Notes under the pieces: model-generated | Told to the model about the DNA's origin: nothing | The model's database searches: none | The model's input: only the letters and a program-made list of their open reading frames with translations | Made by a program: the position numbers and the translations under genes | NCBI GenBank assembly: GCA_001714685.2 | Contig: MDTP02000062.1 | Span: forward strand, 1 to 36,838 | DNA: 36,838 nt | DNA from: Methanosarcina sp. Ant1 | Lineage (GTDB): Archaea > Halobacteriota > Methanosarcinia > Methanosarcinales > Methanosarcinaceae | Direction: 5' to 3' | Shown: piece after piece, positions 1 through 9,500 of the stretch | Layout: each line of letters begins with the position of its first letter | How positions within the stretch are numbered: position 1 is the first letter of the stretch

Positions 1-937
1 ATATCGGTTTCTTGTTAAACTTGTGAAGATATTCAGGACTTTCAATGTCTTTTTGCGCTGAACTCATAAGCTCCTTGACACTTTTAAGTGTCATTGTTGC
101 TGGCATAATAAATGGAATTTTTTCATGGAGTAGTTCTTCAATGTTACCCTTACTGAAGAATCCTCTGTCCATTACCAATGTATACTTCTCCACTCCGTAA
201 GCTTCTATCTTTTTGATTGTGTTTTTGAGGGTTGTAACATCAACAATGCTTCCTGGATAGATGTCATACATCACTGGAATTCCTTTTTCTTTATCCACAA
301 TCATAGAGAGATTTAGTTGAGGGAGATTATCGCCATCTCTATTGTATCCGTATTCAAGGAGATTTATCAATTGTGAGTAGCTTGAGAAACTGGTAAGGTC
401 GTACACTAATGTGTGTTTTTTCCCAATACTTCTGAACATTTTACCCATAAACATAGATGGAATGTCGCTGTCACCTACTTTAGCAAGTAAATTGCTTATG
501 TTTTGACTTTTCAAAGGTAATTCAGGCCACTCAAGGGAAAGAACAGAATTCTCATACCACGTTTTAAGGTTATACATAGCTGTAGGACGAATTACACGAT
601 TAAGTGCCATTGCAAGTATCATGTTCCTGTCTTTTTCATTGAACAGATTTCCAAGATATTCTCCAATCTTGAGTTCATCTGTGATTTTCTGCAACGGGAG
701 AAACTCACCATAGTTGTAAGCATTTATGGGTTTGCTGGCAGGTGGTGAAATATCATTGGAAGAAATCCCATCGGAAGAGTTCAATGCATCTCGAACTCGA
801 ACAGGTTTACCATTTACGTTTCTACCTATGTATTTGGATCGATGACGAATCTGTTTCTTTTCCTTATCATAATAAGGAATATCTTCATACCAGTACTCAA
901 TCCCATTTATTTTCTTGATACGGAGTGTAGATTTCAT
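1..937 (-). CDS. IS1634-like DDE transposase, N-terminal 312 residues
   Basis: An open frame starts at the ATG at 937-935 and continues without a stop to the left edge, giving MKSTLRIKKINGIEYWYEDI at the N-terminus. The protein has the plan of IS4/IS1634-group transposases: a basic N-terminal region, then an RNase H-like core with VYDLTSFSSYS (Asp180) and LVMDRGFFSKGN (Asp257), the first two acidic catalytic residues. The third (Glu) should lie beyond the window. It would cut and rejoin the element ends as a multimer. No frameshift is visible in the part present, so the copy may be active. The neighbouring terminal repeat supports the call. Confidence 0.85.
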   Translation of the reverse strand, partial: MKSTLRIKKINGIEYWYEDIPYYDKEKKQIRHRSKYIGRNVNGKPVRVRDALNSSDGISSNDISPPASKPINAYNYGEFLPLQKITDELKIGEYLGNLFNEKDRNMILAMALNRVIRPTAMYNLKTWYENSVLSLEWPELPLKSQNISNLLAKVGDSDIPSMFMGKMFRSIGKKHTLVYDLTSFSSYSQLINLLEYGYNRDGDNLPQLNLSMIVDKEKGIPVMYDIYPGSIVDVTTLKNTIKKIEAYGVEKYTLVMDRGFFSKGNIEELLHEKIPFIMPATMTLKSVKELMSSAQKDIESPEYLHKFNKKPI

Positions 938-1005
938 ATGTGCTTATATAATAAGCGCATAATTGTGTTTAAAATTTTCCAATCGCAGGTAAAAATAAGA
1001 CAAAC

Positions 1006-1025
1006 TCATGCGCATTTGCGCATGA
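1006..1025. repeat. 20-bp near-perfect palindrome in the IS leader
   Basis: Nine bases (TCATGCGCA) pair with TGCGCATGA around a two-base loop, between the transposase start and the terminal repeat. It could be a transposase-binding or regulatory site, or an RNA hairpin limiting transposase translation. The function is inferred from position only. Confidence 0.55.
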
Positions 1026-1212
1026 ATTGAGGTGACTCCAAAAGAATATGAAGATTATGCGCTTAAAATTTGGGAACTAAGGTTTCAAGTACACTCTAAT
1101 AGACGAATTTCAGGAAAAACTCCATGTCCTTGATAAATCCGCAGCAGGAAATCTTCTAAGCAGTCTTGAAGCCTTACAAGACAATAAAAGAAAATACATA
1201 ATCAGTTCCTTA

Positions 1213-2148
1213 ATGGAAGAAGCAATAGCTTCAAGCCAGATTGAAGGGGCAGCAACTACAAGGGAAATTGCAAAAAGGATGCTGCAGGAAAACAGGAAGC
1301 CCAGAAGTAAAGACGAAAAAATGATTGCAAATAATTACATTACAATGAAGCACATTGTGGATTTAAAAAACGAAGCAATCACCCCTGATAAGATTCTTGA
1401 AATCCACAGGCTGATTACAAGCCGAACACTTGAAAAACCCGAATACGAAGGCAATTTCAGAGAAAATAACGAAATTGCGGTTTATTCCCACGACGGAACC
1501 CTGCTTCATAAACCTGTAGAATACCCAGACGTCCCGAAATTGATTAATGAACTGTGTGATTTTGCCAATAACAAGGATGAAAATTTCATTCATCCCATCA
1601 TAAAGGGAATAATCATTTATTTCCTGGTCGGATACATCCACCCCTTTAACGACGGCAATGGCAGGACAGCAAGGGCTCTTTTCTACTGGTATCTTCTTAA
1701 AAATGACTACTGGCTTTTCGAGTACATGGCAATATCAAGGATAATTAATAGTTCTAAAAAGCAGTATAGAAATGCCTACCTCTACACCAAATCCGACAGA
1801 ACCCCGAATGATTCCGGCAACCTCACGTACTTCATCAAATATAACCTCGACTGTATACAAAAAACCCTTGAAGAAGTCCTCGAATACCTAAACCGAAAAC
1901 AAAAAGAGCAGTCTCAGGATTTAAAAACAATAACAGAATCAGGGAATCTGACTTTAAGACAGGCGGAAATCCTCAAGCAGTTCTTAAAACAGCCTGAGAA
2001 ACCCATCACAATTAAAGAAATAGTGACTATGTACAGCGTTGCATACGCCACTGCCAGAAGTGACCTCTTCAGTTTGGAAAAAATGGGCTACGTTGAGAAG
2101 AAGAAAGCTGGAAAAGAGTTTATTTTCATTTTCAAGAGAATTGATTGA
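1213..2148 (+). CDS. Fic-domain protein (AMPylase type) with wHTH tail, 5' end lost to IS
   Basis: Fic proteins transfer AMP or related groups from nucleotides to target hydroxyls. The catalytic motif HPFNDGNGRTAR is complete, with His143 counted from this ATG. Near the start SSQIEG matches the inhibitory [S/T]xxxE[G/N] helix motif that blocks ATP binding in the N-terminally autoinhibited class. The last ~65 residues form a winged helix (LTLRQAEILKQF..., TARSDLFSLEKMGYV). Fic-like coding continues upstream in the same frame to 1084 (FKYTLIDEFQEKLHVLDKSA), but there is no start codon and the IS end abuts it. The ATG at 1213 has no clear ribosome-binding site, so the product is either an N-terminally shortened protein of 311 residues or not made. 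Family call sure; activity doubtful. Confidence 0.85.
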   Translation: MEEAIASSQIEGAATTREIAKRMLQENRKPRSKDEKMIANNYITMKHIVDLKNEAITPDKILEIHRLITSRTLEKPEYEGNFRENNEIAVYSHDGTLLHKPVEYPDVPKLINELCDFANNKDENFIHPIIKGIIIYFLVGYIHPFNDGNGRTARALFYWYLLKNDYWLFEYMAISRIINSSKKQYRNAYLYTKSDRTPNDSGNLTYFIKYNLDCIQKTLEEVLEYLNRKQKEQSQDLKTITESGNLTLRQAEILKQFLKQPEKPITIKEIVTMYSVAYATARSDLFSLEKMGYVEKKKAGKEFIFIFKRID

Positions 2149-2303
2149 GGTTTTTCCGGCTGCTTATTATCAGAATCTATCAAAATGTATTAAATTGATA
2201 GAAAAATGACCGGAATTTATTGAAGAACAGAGTAGAAAAGAAGAAAAAACTCTTTTTGTTCTTGATAATTCAAAAGTTCATCAAACAAATTTTCAAAACT
2301 GTG

Positions 2304-2490
2304 TTAGTATTTTTGCACCATTTCCCCTTTCCGTTCCGTCTCCAGCCACCCTCCAAAGCCTCCCAGCTTGTTCATTTCGTCCAGATATTTTATTGCTTCA
2401 TCCGCCGAAAAACCAAGGTCTCTGAGCACACATCCAAAAACTGTGCAAGTCCTGCCAATGCCCCCAAAAGAAGGCTCAAGAAATTTAAGT
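2304..2490 (-). pseudogene. Remnant of a dual-specificity/tyrosine phosphatase C-terminus
   Basis: On the minus strand the frame reads GGIGRTCTVFGCVLRDLGFS and then ADEAIKYLDEMNK before a stop. This is the end of a protein tyrosine phosphatase P-loop (consensus HCxxGxGRTGTV) and the helix that follows. The catalytic His and Cys and everything upstream are absent; the sequence before GGIGRT (SKLKFLEPSF) is not phosphatase-like. It is a short 3' remnant next to the EVE gene and a sign that the island has been eroded by deletion. The rest of 2149-2508 shows nothing else beyond A/T-rich sequence after Fic. Confidence 0.55.
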
Positions 2491-2508
2491 TTTGAAATCG
2501 GCTCAATA

Positions 2509-3657
2509 TTATTGATATTCGTCCTCAACCGAAAAATATTCAGCTACTTCATCTAAGAATGATGGATTTAAGTACGAAGCTATCCCTAATTCTTGAATTT
2601 TTGTTGCCTTATCTTGCAAATCTGAAAAGGAAATGAAACCGCATATATCGGAAAGAGGTTTAGGAAGACACTCAAAAGTTGGTCTCAATATTTCCCATTT
2701 AACTTTATCACTTCGGGCATCTGGAGCAACCAGATATAGTTTTATTTCTAAATTTGGCTGAAGCGCTATTAGATCACTCATTCTTAAAAGACCAGAGTAT
2801 ATGGATGTTGTAGATTCAATTTCAAAAGCTGCAATGATTGTTTTGCCTTTTAGCCAAAGCACGTCTATCAGTTCAATTGTTTTTTGAGTAGCATTATTAA
2901 ATTGCGTTGGCAACTCAGAAATCATTTGGGGTATTGATTCAAATGAAATATTATTGTGTGCTTTGGAACGATCATTTTTTGCGACCCAAACATTTAACCC
3001 CATCTTTGAACCTAAATTCAATAGATAATACTGGATTTTAGTGTGTTCATTCGTACTAGAGAAATCTTTATTGTAAATATTATCATTAGCAGGAGAATTT
3101 GATTCTGTCTCGGGAATAGTAACAATTATATCCTTCGTACCTCTCTTAACTTTATATAGAGGAATTTTTCCCATCTTTTTATAATCGATTTCCTTTATAA
3201 CAGGATTTTTCTCTGCTTCTTTCAGCAGTTCAAAAACATACTTCCCGTCATTTTCCTTAAACTTTGTAGAGCTCCTCCTAATAAAGCCTTTGAAACCTTT
3301 GCGACGATCATCAGGGTTTCCATAGAAACTTACTTTACCCTCAAGTTCTTTCATCGGTACACCATATTCGGGATTGAGTGTTAGAATTGGCTTCACAGTC
3401 AGCCTTACAGGAAAATTTAATTTTTCGGAATTGTCATTAAGATTCCAGATTTGTCTTGTATCGTCGCTAGGTCCGATAACTTCTAGTGCACCAACCCAAT
3501 GCATTATACCTGTAATATAGCAGAGGAGAATATCTTCCTTCTCTATTTTATCCACCGTTTTTTGGCTACCTTTACTAAATCCACTGACATCTGAACCTGC
3601 TTTTTGGAATTCTTCCCACGTTTTTCCTGTAAATAAGCTTAACCAATAATTTACCAT
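2509..3657 (-). CDS. EVE-domain protein with C-terminal PD-(D/E)xK-like nuclease domain
   Basis: Residues 1 to about 150 resemble an EVE (PUA-like) domain: NYWLSLFTGKTWEEF at the start, then ILLCYITGIMHWVGALEV. EVE domains bind modified bases and are often joined to nucleases in anti-phage systems. After a linker, residues 205-340 look like a restriction-endonuclease fold: helices, IDVLWLKGKTIIAAFEIES with Asp265, Glu279 and Glu281 spaced like a PD-(D/E)xK core, then a strand KLYLVAPD. The natural reading is a modification-dependent nuclease, which is inference; the nuclease part is called from pattern alone. It starts at ATG 3657, is 382 residues, and looks intact although its neighbours are broken. 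No partner methylase is next to it. Confidence 0.65.
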   Translation of the reverse strand: MVNYWLSLFTGKTWEEFQKAGSDVSGFSKGSQKTVDKIEKEDILLCYITGIMHWVGALEVIGPSDDTRQIWNLNDNSEKLNFPVRLTVKPILTLNPEYGVPMKELEGKVSFYGNPDDRRKGFKGFIRRSSTKFKENDGKYVFELLKEAEKNPVIKEIDYKKMGKIPLYKVKRGTKDIIVTIPETESNSPANDNIYNKDFSSTNEHTKIQYYLLNLGSKMGLNVWVAKNDRSKAHNNISFESIPQMISELPTQFNNATQKTIELIDVLWLKGKTIIAAFEIESTTSIYSGLLRMSDLIALQPNLEIKLYLVAPDARSDKVKWEILRPTFECLPKPLSDICGFISFSDLQDKATKIQELGIASYLNPSFLDEVAEYFSVEDEYQ

Positions 3658-3740
3658 TTTGTATCACTTCTCAATTTGAAAAAATACTTGAGGAAACGTT
3701 CCTTGAATAATCTCCTCTTGATCAACAAATTTCCTCATCA

Positions 3741-3926
3741 TTAAAGACCTGTAGAGGCAGTTGCTTCCAGACACTTATCAAGCGGCCTTTTGTCTTCCGC
3801 GACAAAATACTCCATAGCCACATCTTCATGGCCCATTTGTCTTAGTACAAGACTGACTCTCTTCCGGCATTTCTCAAGATCCTTAAATGTAGAAGATACA
3901 AATATACGGGCCATCTTATCCACCAA
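3741..3926 (-). pseudogene. DUF4062 N-terminal fragment
   Basis: The 61-residue frame contains ARIFVSSTFKDLEKCRKRVS and AMEYFVAEDKRPLDKCLE, the hallmark opening of DUF4062, a TIR-like N-terminal domain found on large NTPase or TPR proteins, some linked to defence. It stops after about 55 conserved residues (TASTGL then stop), well short of the domain's end, and no continuation is found in the other frames downstream. I read it as the stump of a deleted gene. Translation could begin at 3926 or at the in-frame Met at 3914. Confidence 0.6.
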
Positions 3927-4112
3927 TTATCCAGCTAATCATTCCAAAAATACATTAAAATATTAGAAGTTAAATCTTTTGAATTAATTTGATTAATTAA
4001 AAATAAAAATCACTCGACGGTTCATAACTGCTTTCATCCATACCTTTTAATATTCCCAAAAACGTAACTATGAAGGGATAAAACCCCTAATCATCTTCAG
4101 GTGACTTTTATA

Positions 4113-5270
4113 ATGTACTCCGACCGAATTAATGCATTACCCCCATATCTTTTTGCAGCTATTGATGACGCAAGGGACGAAATGATTGCTGCGGGGGTGG
4201 ACGTGATTGACCTTGGCGTGGGAGATCCTGACCTGCCTACACACCCGCACATTGTCGAGGCCATGCGGGAAGCTGTTTGCGACCCGAAGACGCATCACTA
4301 TCCTTCTTATGCCGGGATGCCGGAATTCAGGAAGGCTGCGGCTGAATGGTGTAAGAAGTATAAGGGAATCGAGCTTGACCCTGCGACTGAAGTGCTGTCC
4401 CTGATAGGGTCAAAGGAAGCTGTGGCACATATTCCGATCGCTTTTGTCAATCCAGGGGATGTCGTACTCTATACAGATCCCGGGTATCCGGTTTACAAAA
4501 TAGGGACTCTTTTTGCGGGTGGAGAGCCGCATCCTCTGCCGCTGACCGCCGAGAACAATTTCCTGCCGGATCTGGACTCTATTCCAGAGGATGTTCTGAA
4601 AAAAGCGAAGCTTTTCTTTTTCAATTACCCGAACAACCCGACTGCTGCTACAGCGGACATGAAGTTCTTTAACAAAGTTGTTAAGTTCTGTAAAAAGCAC
4701 GACATCATTGCAGTACATGACAACGCCTACTGCCAGATGACCTATGACGGGTACGAATCTCCATCTTTCCTTTCAGCAAAAGGGGCAATGGATGTCGGAA
4801 TGGAACTCTATTCCCACTCCAAGACCTACAACATGACAGGCTGGAGGCTCGGGTTTGCAGTCGGAAACAAAGAACTCATAAAGGGGCTCGGGAAGGTCAA
4901 ATCCAACGTGGACTCAGGCGTCTTTGATGCAATCCAGATCGCAGGCATTGCAGCCCTACGTTCTTCCCAGGCCAGTGTTGAAGAAACGAATAAAATCTAT
5001 GAAGAAAGGCGGGATGCTCTCGTCGAAGGTCTCAAAGCTATGGGCATTGAAGTAAAATCTCCAAAAGCCACCTTCTACGTCTGGGCTCCTGTCCCGAAGG
5101 GTTTTACCTCAATCAGTTTTGCAAAACTCCTGCTGGAGGATGCCGGTATCGTTGCAACTCCGGGTGTCGGTTTTGGAGAAGCCGGCGAAGGCTACATCAG
5201 GTTTGCTCTCACCAAGCCAGTTGAGAGAATTAAAGAAGCTGTAGAAAGGATGAAGAAACTTCGGCTCTAA
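4113..5270 (+). CDS. dapL: LL-diaminopimelate aminotransferase
   Basis: This PLP enzyme converts L-tetrahydrodipicolinate and glutamate directly to LL-diaminopimelate for lysine synthesis, a route used by many methanogens. It has the class I/II aminotransferase signatures: [35 protein letters not shown], and the PLP-lysine motif [15 protein letters not shown] (Lys237). Length 385 residues is typical. I chose ATG 4113 because AGGTGA at 4099-4104 is a good ribosome-binding site 8 bases upstream; a GTG at 4101 is part of that site. A TATA-like TTTTAATATT lies near 4047. A GC-rich hairpin and T-run follow the gene. Acyl-specificity cannot be proved by eye, but the sequence fits DapL closely. Confidence 0.9.
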   Translation: MYSDRINALPPYLFAAIDDARDEMIAAGVDVIDLGVGDPDLPTHPHIVEAMREAVCDPKTHHYPSYAGMPEFRKAAAEWCKKYKGIELDPATEVLSLIGSKEAVAHIPIAFVNPGDVVLYTDPGYPVYKIGTLFAGGEPHPLPLTAENNFLPDLDSIPEDVLKKAKLFFFNYPNNPTAATADMKFFNKVVKFCKKHDIIAVHDNAYCQMTYDGYESPSFLSAKGAMDVGMELYSHSKTYNMTGWRLGFAVGNKELIKGLGKVKSNVDSGVFDAIQIAGIAALRSSQASVEETNKIYEERRDALVEGLKAMGIEVKSPKATFYVWAPVPKGFTSISFAKLLLEDAGIVATPGVGFGEAGEGYIRFALTKPVERIKEAVERMKKLRL

Positions 5271-5318
5271 CCTACCGCTTCTATCGTTTTTCGAGAAGCT
5301 CAAATATTTTTTAAATCC

Positions 5319-5368
5319 GGCGGCAAACACATGAAAAACACATTAAAATGCCGCCAGAATTCTTTTTT
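5319..5368 (+). terminator. Hairpin plus T-run after dapL
   Basis: GGCGGCA (5319-5325) pairs with TGCCGCC (5349-5355) and is followed by TTCTTTTTTG. It lies between dapL and the UPF0280 gene and separates their transcripts, if it acts as a terminator. Confidence 0.45.
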
Positions 5369-5497
5369 GAATTGAATTTCTACCCGGCCTCGCTTCGCTG
5401 GGAAACAATAACGGTTGAAGACATCCAAATTCGGCTGCCCGGAATCCAGACCCAAAAAGCATTTCTTTATTAAGCAATTACTTCCTAGTGAATCAAC

Positions 5498-6265
5498 ATG
5501 CCATATCCCACAAATCCTACAAATTCCACAAGAGAAAAAGCAAAAATTCCGATTAAAGAGCACTTCCAGCTTAAGGAAACCATAGTTACGATCGCAGCCG
5601 ATAACCAGGCCCATATCGAAGCCGCAAAAGATGCAATCCGCATCCACAGGGCAGCTCTTGAGATGTATATTCTTTCGGATCCTTATTTTCAGCTCACCCT
5701 CGAACCTTATGAATGCCCCAAAATTGCTCCTGAAGTTGTCAGGAGAATGATAAAAGCTGGAAATACAATGGGAATAGGACCAATGAGTGCGGTTGCAGGC
5801 ACAATTTCTGCCCTTGCAGTGGAAGCGATGGTAGAAGCCGGAGCAAAATATGCTATAGTTGATAACGGCGGAGATATTGCACTTATTAATGACAGACCTG
5901 TTATAGTCGGGATCTATGCAGGACAATCTCCAATCAAAAACCTGGGACTGGTTTTCGAGCCGCAAGATTCGATAACAGGCGTATGCACCTCGGCTGGAAC
6001 AGTTGGCCCTTCAATCAGCTTCGGGATGGCGGATGCTGCCGCAGTGTTCTCGGATGATGTTTCTCTGGCAGATGCGGCTGCAACGGCACTTGGAAATGAA
6101 GTAGGTATCGGAAAAGAGTCAGTAGAGGTTTCTTTTAACGCAGTAAAAGGGATTCCGGGAATAAAAGGCGCACTCGTAATTCAGGGAGAGTACATTGGTA
6201 TGTGGGGTCAGGTGCCAAAAATTACGCAGGCGGATGTAAAATATGAATACATAACCAAAGCGTGA
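5498..6265 (+). CDS. UPF0280 family protein (ApbE-like fold)
   Basis: The 255-residue protein matches the UPF0280/COG2122 family common in methanogens. This family is distantly related to ApbE flavin transferases, but its role is unknown. Conserved stretches include [34 protein letters not shown] and [20 protein letters not shown], which resemble the ApbE glycine-rich nucleotide-binding and metal-site regions. No signal peptide or membrane segment is seen, so it is probably cytosolic. The start ATG 5498 has no convincing ribosome-binding site; TTTATTAAG about 30 bases upstream may be a TATA box, giving a short or absent leader. It follows dapL by 227 bp with a probable terminator between. Flavin transfer is only an analogy. 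Confidence 0.85.
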   Translation: MPYPTNPTNSTREKAKIPIKEHFQLKETIVTIAADNQAHIEAAKDAIRIHRAALEMYILSDPYFQLTLEPYECPKIAPEVVRRMIKAGNTMGIGPMSAVAGTISALAVEAMVEAGAKYAIVDNGGDIALINDRPVIVGIYAGQSPIKNLGLVFEPQDSITGVCTSAGTVGPSISFGMADAAAVFSDDVSLADAAATALGNEVGIGKESVEVSFNAVKGIPGIKGALVIQGEYIGMWGQVPKITQADVKYEYITKA

Positions 6266-6582
6266 ACACTCACCTGAAACCTTTTCAGAAACTTTTTTGC
6301 ATATTTCCAGGATATTTTTTGGGCTTTGTTGCAAAAATAGCTTTTTTGCTTGAATTTTGTGACAGTGAAGGAGTAAGAATATTAATATAAGATCGATTTT
6401 ATATGCAATGAGAATTTAATATTTTCGGGCATACTGATTCGATTTTTTAAAACATCATGGGGCATATTCTGTTAAATGTGACAAGAATTTCAGAAAAGTT
6501 CTCATGTCCAAAAATGACAATCACTTACATGCAGTTAAATATATCTTTCAAAGCTATATTTAATAATTGGAGAAAATACTGA
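6266..6582 (+). promoter_or_regulatory. A/T-rich upstream region of the sensor kinase
   Basis: No gene is seen here. TATA-like tracts (TTAAATATATC near 6535, CTATATTTAATA near 6555) and GGAG at 6569-6572 precede the kinase ATG. A lone GGGCTTTGTTGCAAAA near 6321 resembles an IS end, but no partner was found. Confidence 0.4.
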
Positions 6583-9500
6583 ATGAATGAAAAAATGAGA
6601 ACTTCTGGTATCGATATTATTGGAGAAGTGTCATGGGGAACGCACTTCTGCCAGTTCTATCAAACAAAAGAGGATTTGACAGACATACTGATTCCTTATT
6701 TCAAAGCAGGGCTGGAAAACAACGAATTTTGCCTCTGGGTCACGTCACAACCCATGGAAGTAGAAGAGGCAAAAGAAGCCCTTGGAAAGGCTATTCCTGA
6801 TATTGATATTTATCTGGAGAAAGGGCAAATTGAAATTATCCCCTGCACTCACTTGTATTTAAAGAAGGGTAGTTTCGACTCGGAAAGGATTTTCGACTCA
6901 GAAAGGATATTACAAGGCTGGATTAAAAAACTCAATCAAGCTCCGGACAGTGGTTACGATGGTTTGAGATTTAGCTGGAACGCCTCCTGTCTGGAAAAAG
7001 AAAGCTGTGATCTTTTCTTTGAATATAAGGAACGGATAGACAAGCTTATCGACAACCACCGGCTGATAGCTCTATTCACGTATTCTCTTGATAGGTCCAG
7101 CGCAACCGAGATCATCGATGTGGTCGCTAACCATCAGTTCGTTCTGATCAAAAAAGAAGGAAAGTGGGAGAAGATAGAAAATTCCGGGCGGAAAAATATC
7201 ACCGAGAGCAAGCGGACAGAAGAAGCGCAGAGCCAGAGTGAGCAGCGCAGCAGGCTGGAGAGCATTCTCTCGCTTGATGGGGATACGGCTAACCTGGAGC
7301 TTGCTGATATCGTTGATGTACAGGCAGTCCAGTCCCTCATGGATGACTTTTATAAATTTGCTCATTTTACAATGGCACTGCTTGATCTCAAAGGAAACGT
7401 TCTGGTAGGTGTAGGGTGGCAGGATATCTGCACCAAGTTCCACAGAGTTCATTCCGAAACATGTAAGCACTGTGTAGAAAGCGATACAAAGCTGTCCGCA
7501 GGCGTTCCTCTGGGAGAATTTAAGTTATACAAGTGCAAAAACAACATGTGGGACATAGCAACTCCAGTTTTCTCTGGTAGTCAACATGTCGGCAATATCT
7601 TCTCAGGACAGTTCTTTTTTGACGACGAACCTCTGGACTATGAGCTCTTCCGATCCCAAGCGAAAAAATACGGCTTCAATGAAGAAGAATACATAGCAGC
7701 GCTAGAAAAAGTTCCGCGGTTGAGCAGAGAGGCTGTGGACACAGGCATTGCCTTCTTAATGAAGCTCGCCAACATGCTCTCACAGCTAAGCTACAGCAAT
7801 ATCAATCGGGCCCATTCGCTGGCGGAACGCGATGCCCTGATGGACACTTTGCGGGGGAGTGAGGAAAAGTACCGCAATATCGTAGAGACAGCAAATGAAG
7901 GAATATGGTGCCTTGACGCTGAAGCTGGGACTACTTACATTAATGAAAAAATGGCGGAGATGTTAGGATACAGTCAGGAAGAAATGATTGACAGATTTAT
8001 ATTGGACTTTACCGATGAAGAAAGTGAGCCTATCCTTAAAATGCATCTGGAAAAGAGCAGGCAGCGTATCAATGAGGTCTATGAGCTTAAATTAATATGT
8101 AAAGATGGCTCGCCCTTATGGGCGCTTATAAGTGCTAAATCCCTTTTTAATAAGGGTGGCAAGTTTGCTGGCTCCCTGGGCATGTTCACTGACATTACAG
8201 AGCACAAGCAAGAAGAGCACCGGATATGTAGATACAACCTTATTCTTGAAGGAATCAATCGGATTTTCAGCAATGTGGTGCAGGCAAAAACAGAAGAAGA
8301 GCTAGGAGAGGCGTGTCTGTCTGTAGTCCTGGGAGTGACGGGCAGCCAGCTTGGTTTCGTTAATGAAATGGGCAACGACGGGTTACTGCACGATGTAACT
8401 TACAGCGACATGGGATGGGATCAGTGCCTAATGTACGACAAGACTGGGCATCGCCGACCCCCCCGTGATTTTGCCGTGCATGGTATTTACGGCCGTGTCG
8501 TTAACAGCGGGAAAGGTTTCTTTACCAACGATCCGCCGTCGCACCCCGACAGTATCGGCCTGCCACATGGCCATTCACCGCTCACGTCATTTCTCGGCGT
8601 GCCCCTTATCTTAGACGGAAAAACGATGGGCTTGATTGCAGTCGCAAATCGTGAAGGCGGCTATAGCTGCGAGCAGCAGGAGGATCTCGAAGCCATCGCA
8701 CCGGCGGTGATTCAAGCCCTGCATAGAAAAAAGGAGGAGCAAAAGCGGGAGCTGGCTGAGAAGGCGTTGCTGGAGAGCGAGGAACGTGAGCGAGCTCGCT
8801 CGAATGAACTGACAGTATTATTGGATGCCGTACCTGTTGCTGTGTGGATAACACACGATCCCAAGGCGCTTCAGATAACTGGGAATCGGCTCTCCTATGA
8901 ATGGCTTCGAATTCCTGAGGGTGCTAACATGTCCAAATCCGCTCCAGAAGGGGAGAGACCCGAAACGTTTAGAATGTTCAGGGATGGGGTGGAGCTCAAA
9001 CCTGAAGAAATGCCGGTGCAGATGTCAGCTGCGGGTACAGAATTACGCAACTACGAGTTCGATATCGTCTATCCTGACTGCATGGTGCAACACATATTGG
9101 GTAACGCTAGACCCTTGCGTGACGAGCAGGGCAATCCAATAGGGTCAGTTTCTGCGTTCATAGACATCACCGAGCGCAAAAAAGCGGAAGAAGCTCTCAG
9201 ATTATCAAATATTTATAATCGCAGCCTTATTGAAGCCAGCCTTGATCCTCTGGTAACCATCGGGCCTGAAGGCAAAATTACGGATGCTAATGACGCTACA
9301 GAACAGGTTACTGGATATTCCAGAAACGAATTGATTGGGACTGATTTTTCAGATTACTTCACTGAGCCTGAGAAAGCCTCTACAGGCTATCAGCAGGTAT
9401 TCACACATGGTGAAGTTCGGGATTATCCTCTAGATATTCATCATAAGGATGGACATATAACTCCTGTTTTGTACAATGCCTCAGTTTATAGAGACGAGAA

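Larger units (their letters stand above)
1..1084 (-). mobile_element. IS1634-like insertion sequence, partial (runs off left edge)
   Basis: The element contains the transposase read leftward from 937 and ends on the right in a terminal repeat at about 1053-1084 that includes the string GGGAACTAAGGTT. The same terminal repeat bounds the small element at 33982-34144, which fixes the right boundary here. Immediately beyond it the reading frame of a Fic protein begins without its N-terminus, so the element sits inside that gene. The left half lies outside the window, so target duplication and full length cannot be seen. The family call rests on transposase style and terminal repeat, not on a database match. 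Confidence 0.8.

Noticed and set aside
842-1030. 62-codon plus-strand frame in the IS end
   Set aside because: It lies antisense to the transposase start and over the terminal region, has A/T-driven residues and no ribosome-binding site.
5300-5965. 221-codon minus-strand frame opposite UPF0280
   Set aside because: Cysteine- and phenylalanine-rich antisense shadow of a conserved gene; no start signal.
6319-6340. GGGCTTTGTTGCAAAA as a possible IS end
   Set aside because: No inverted partner within the surrounding 500 bp, so there is no element to define.
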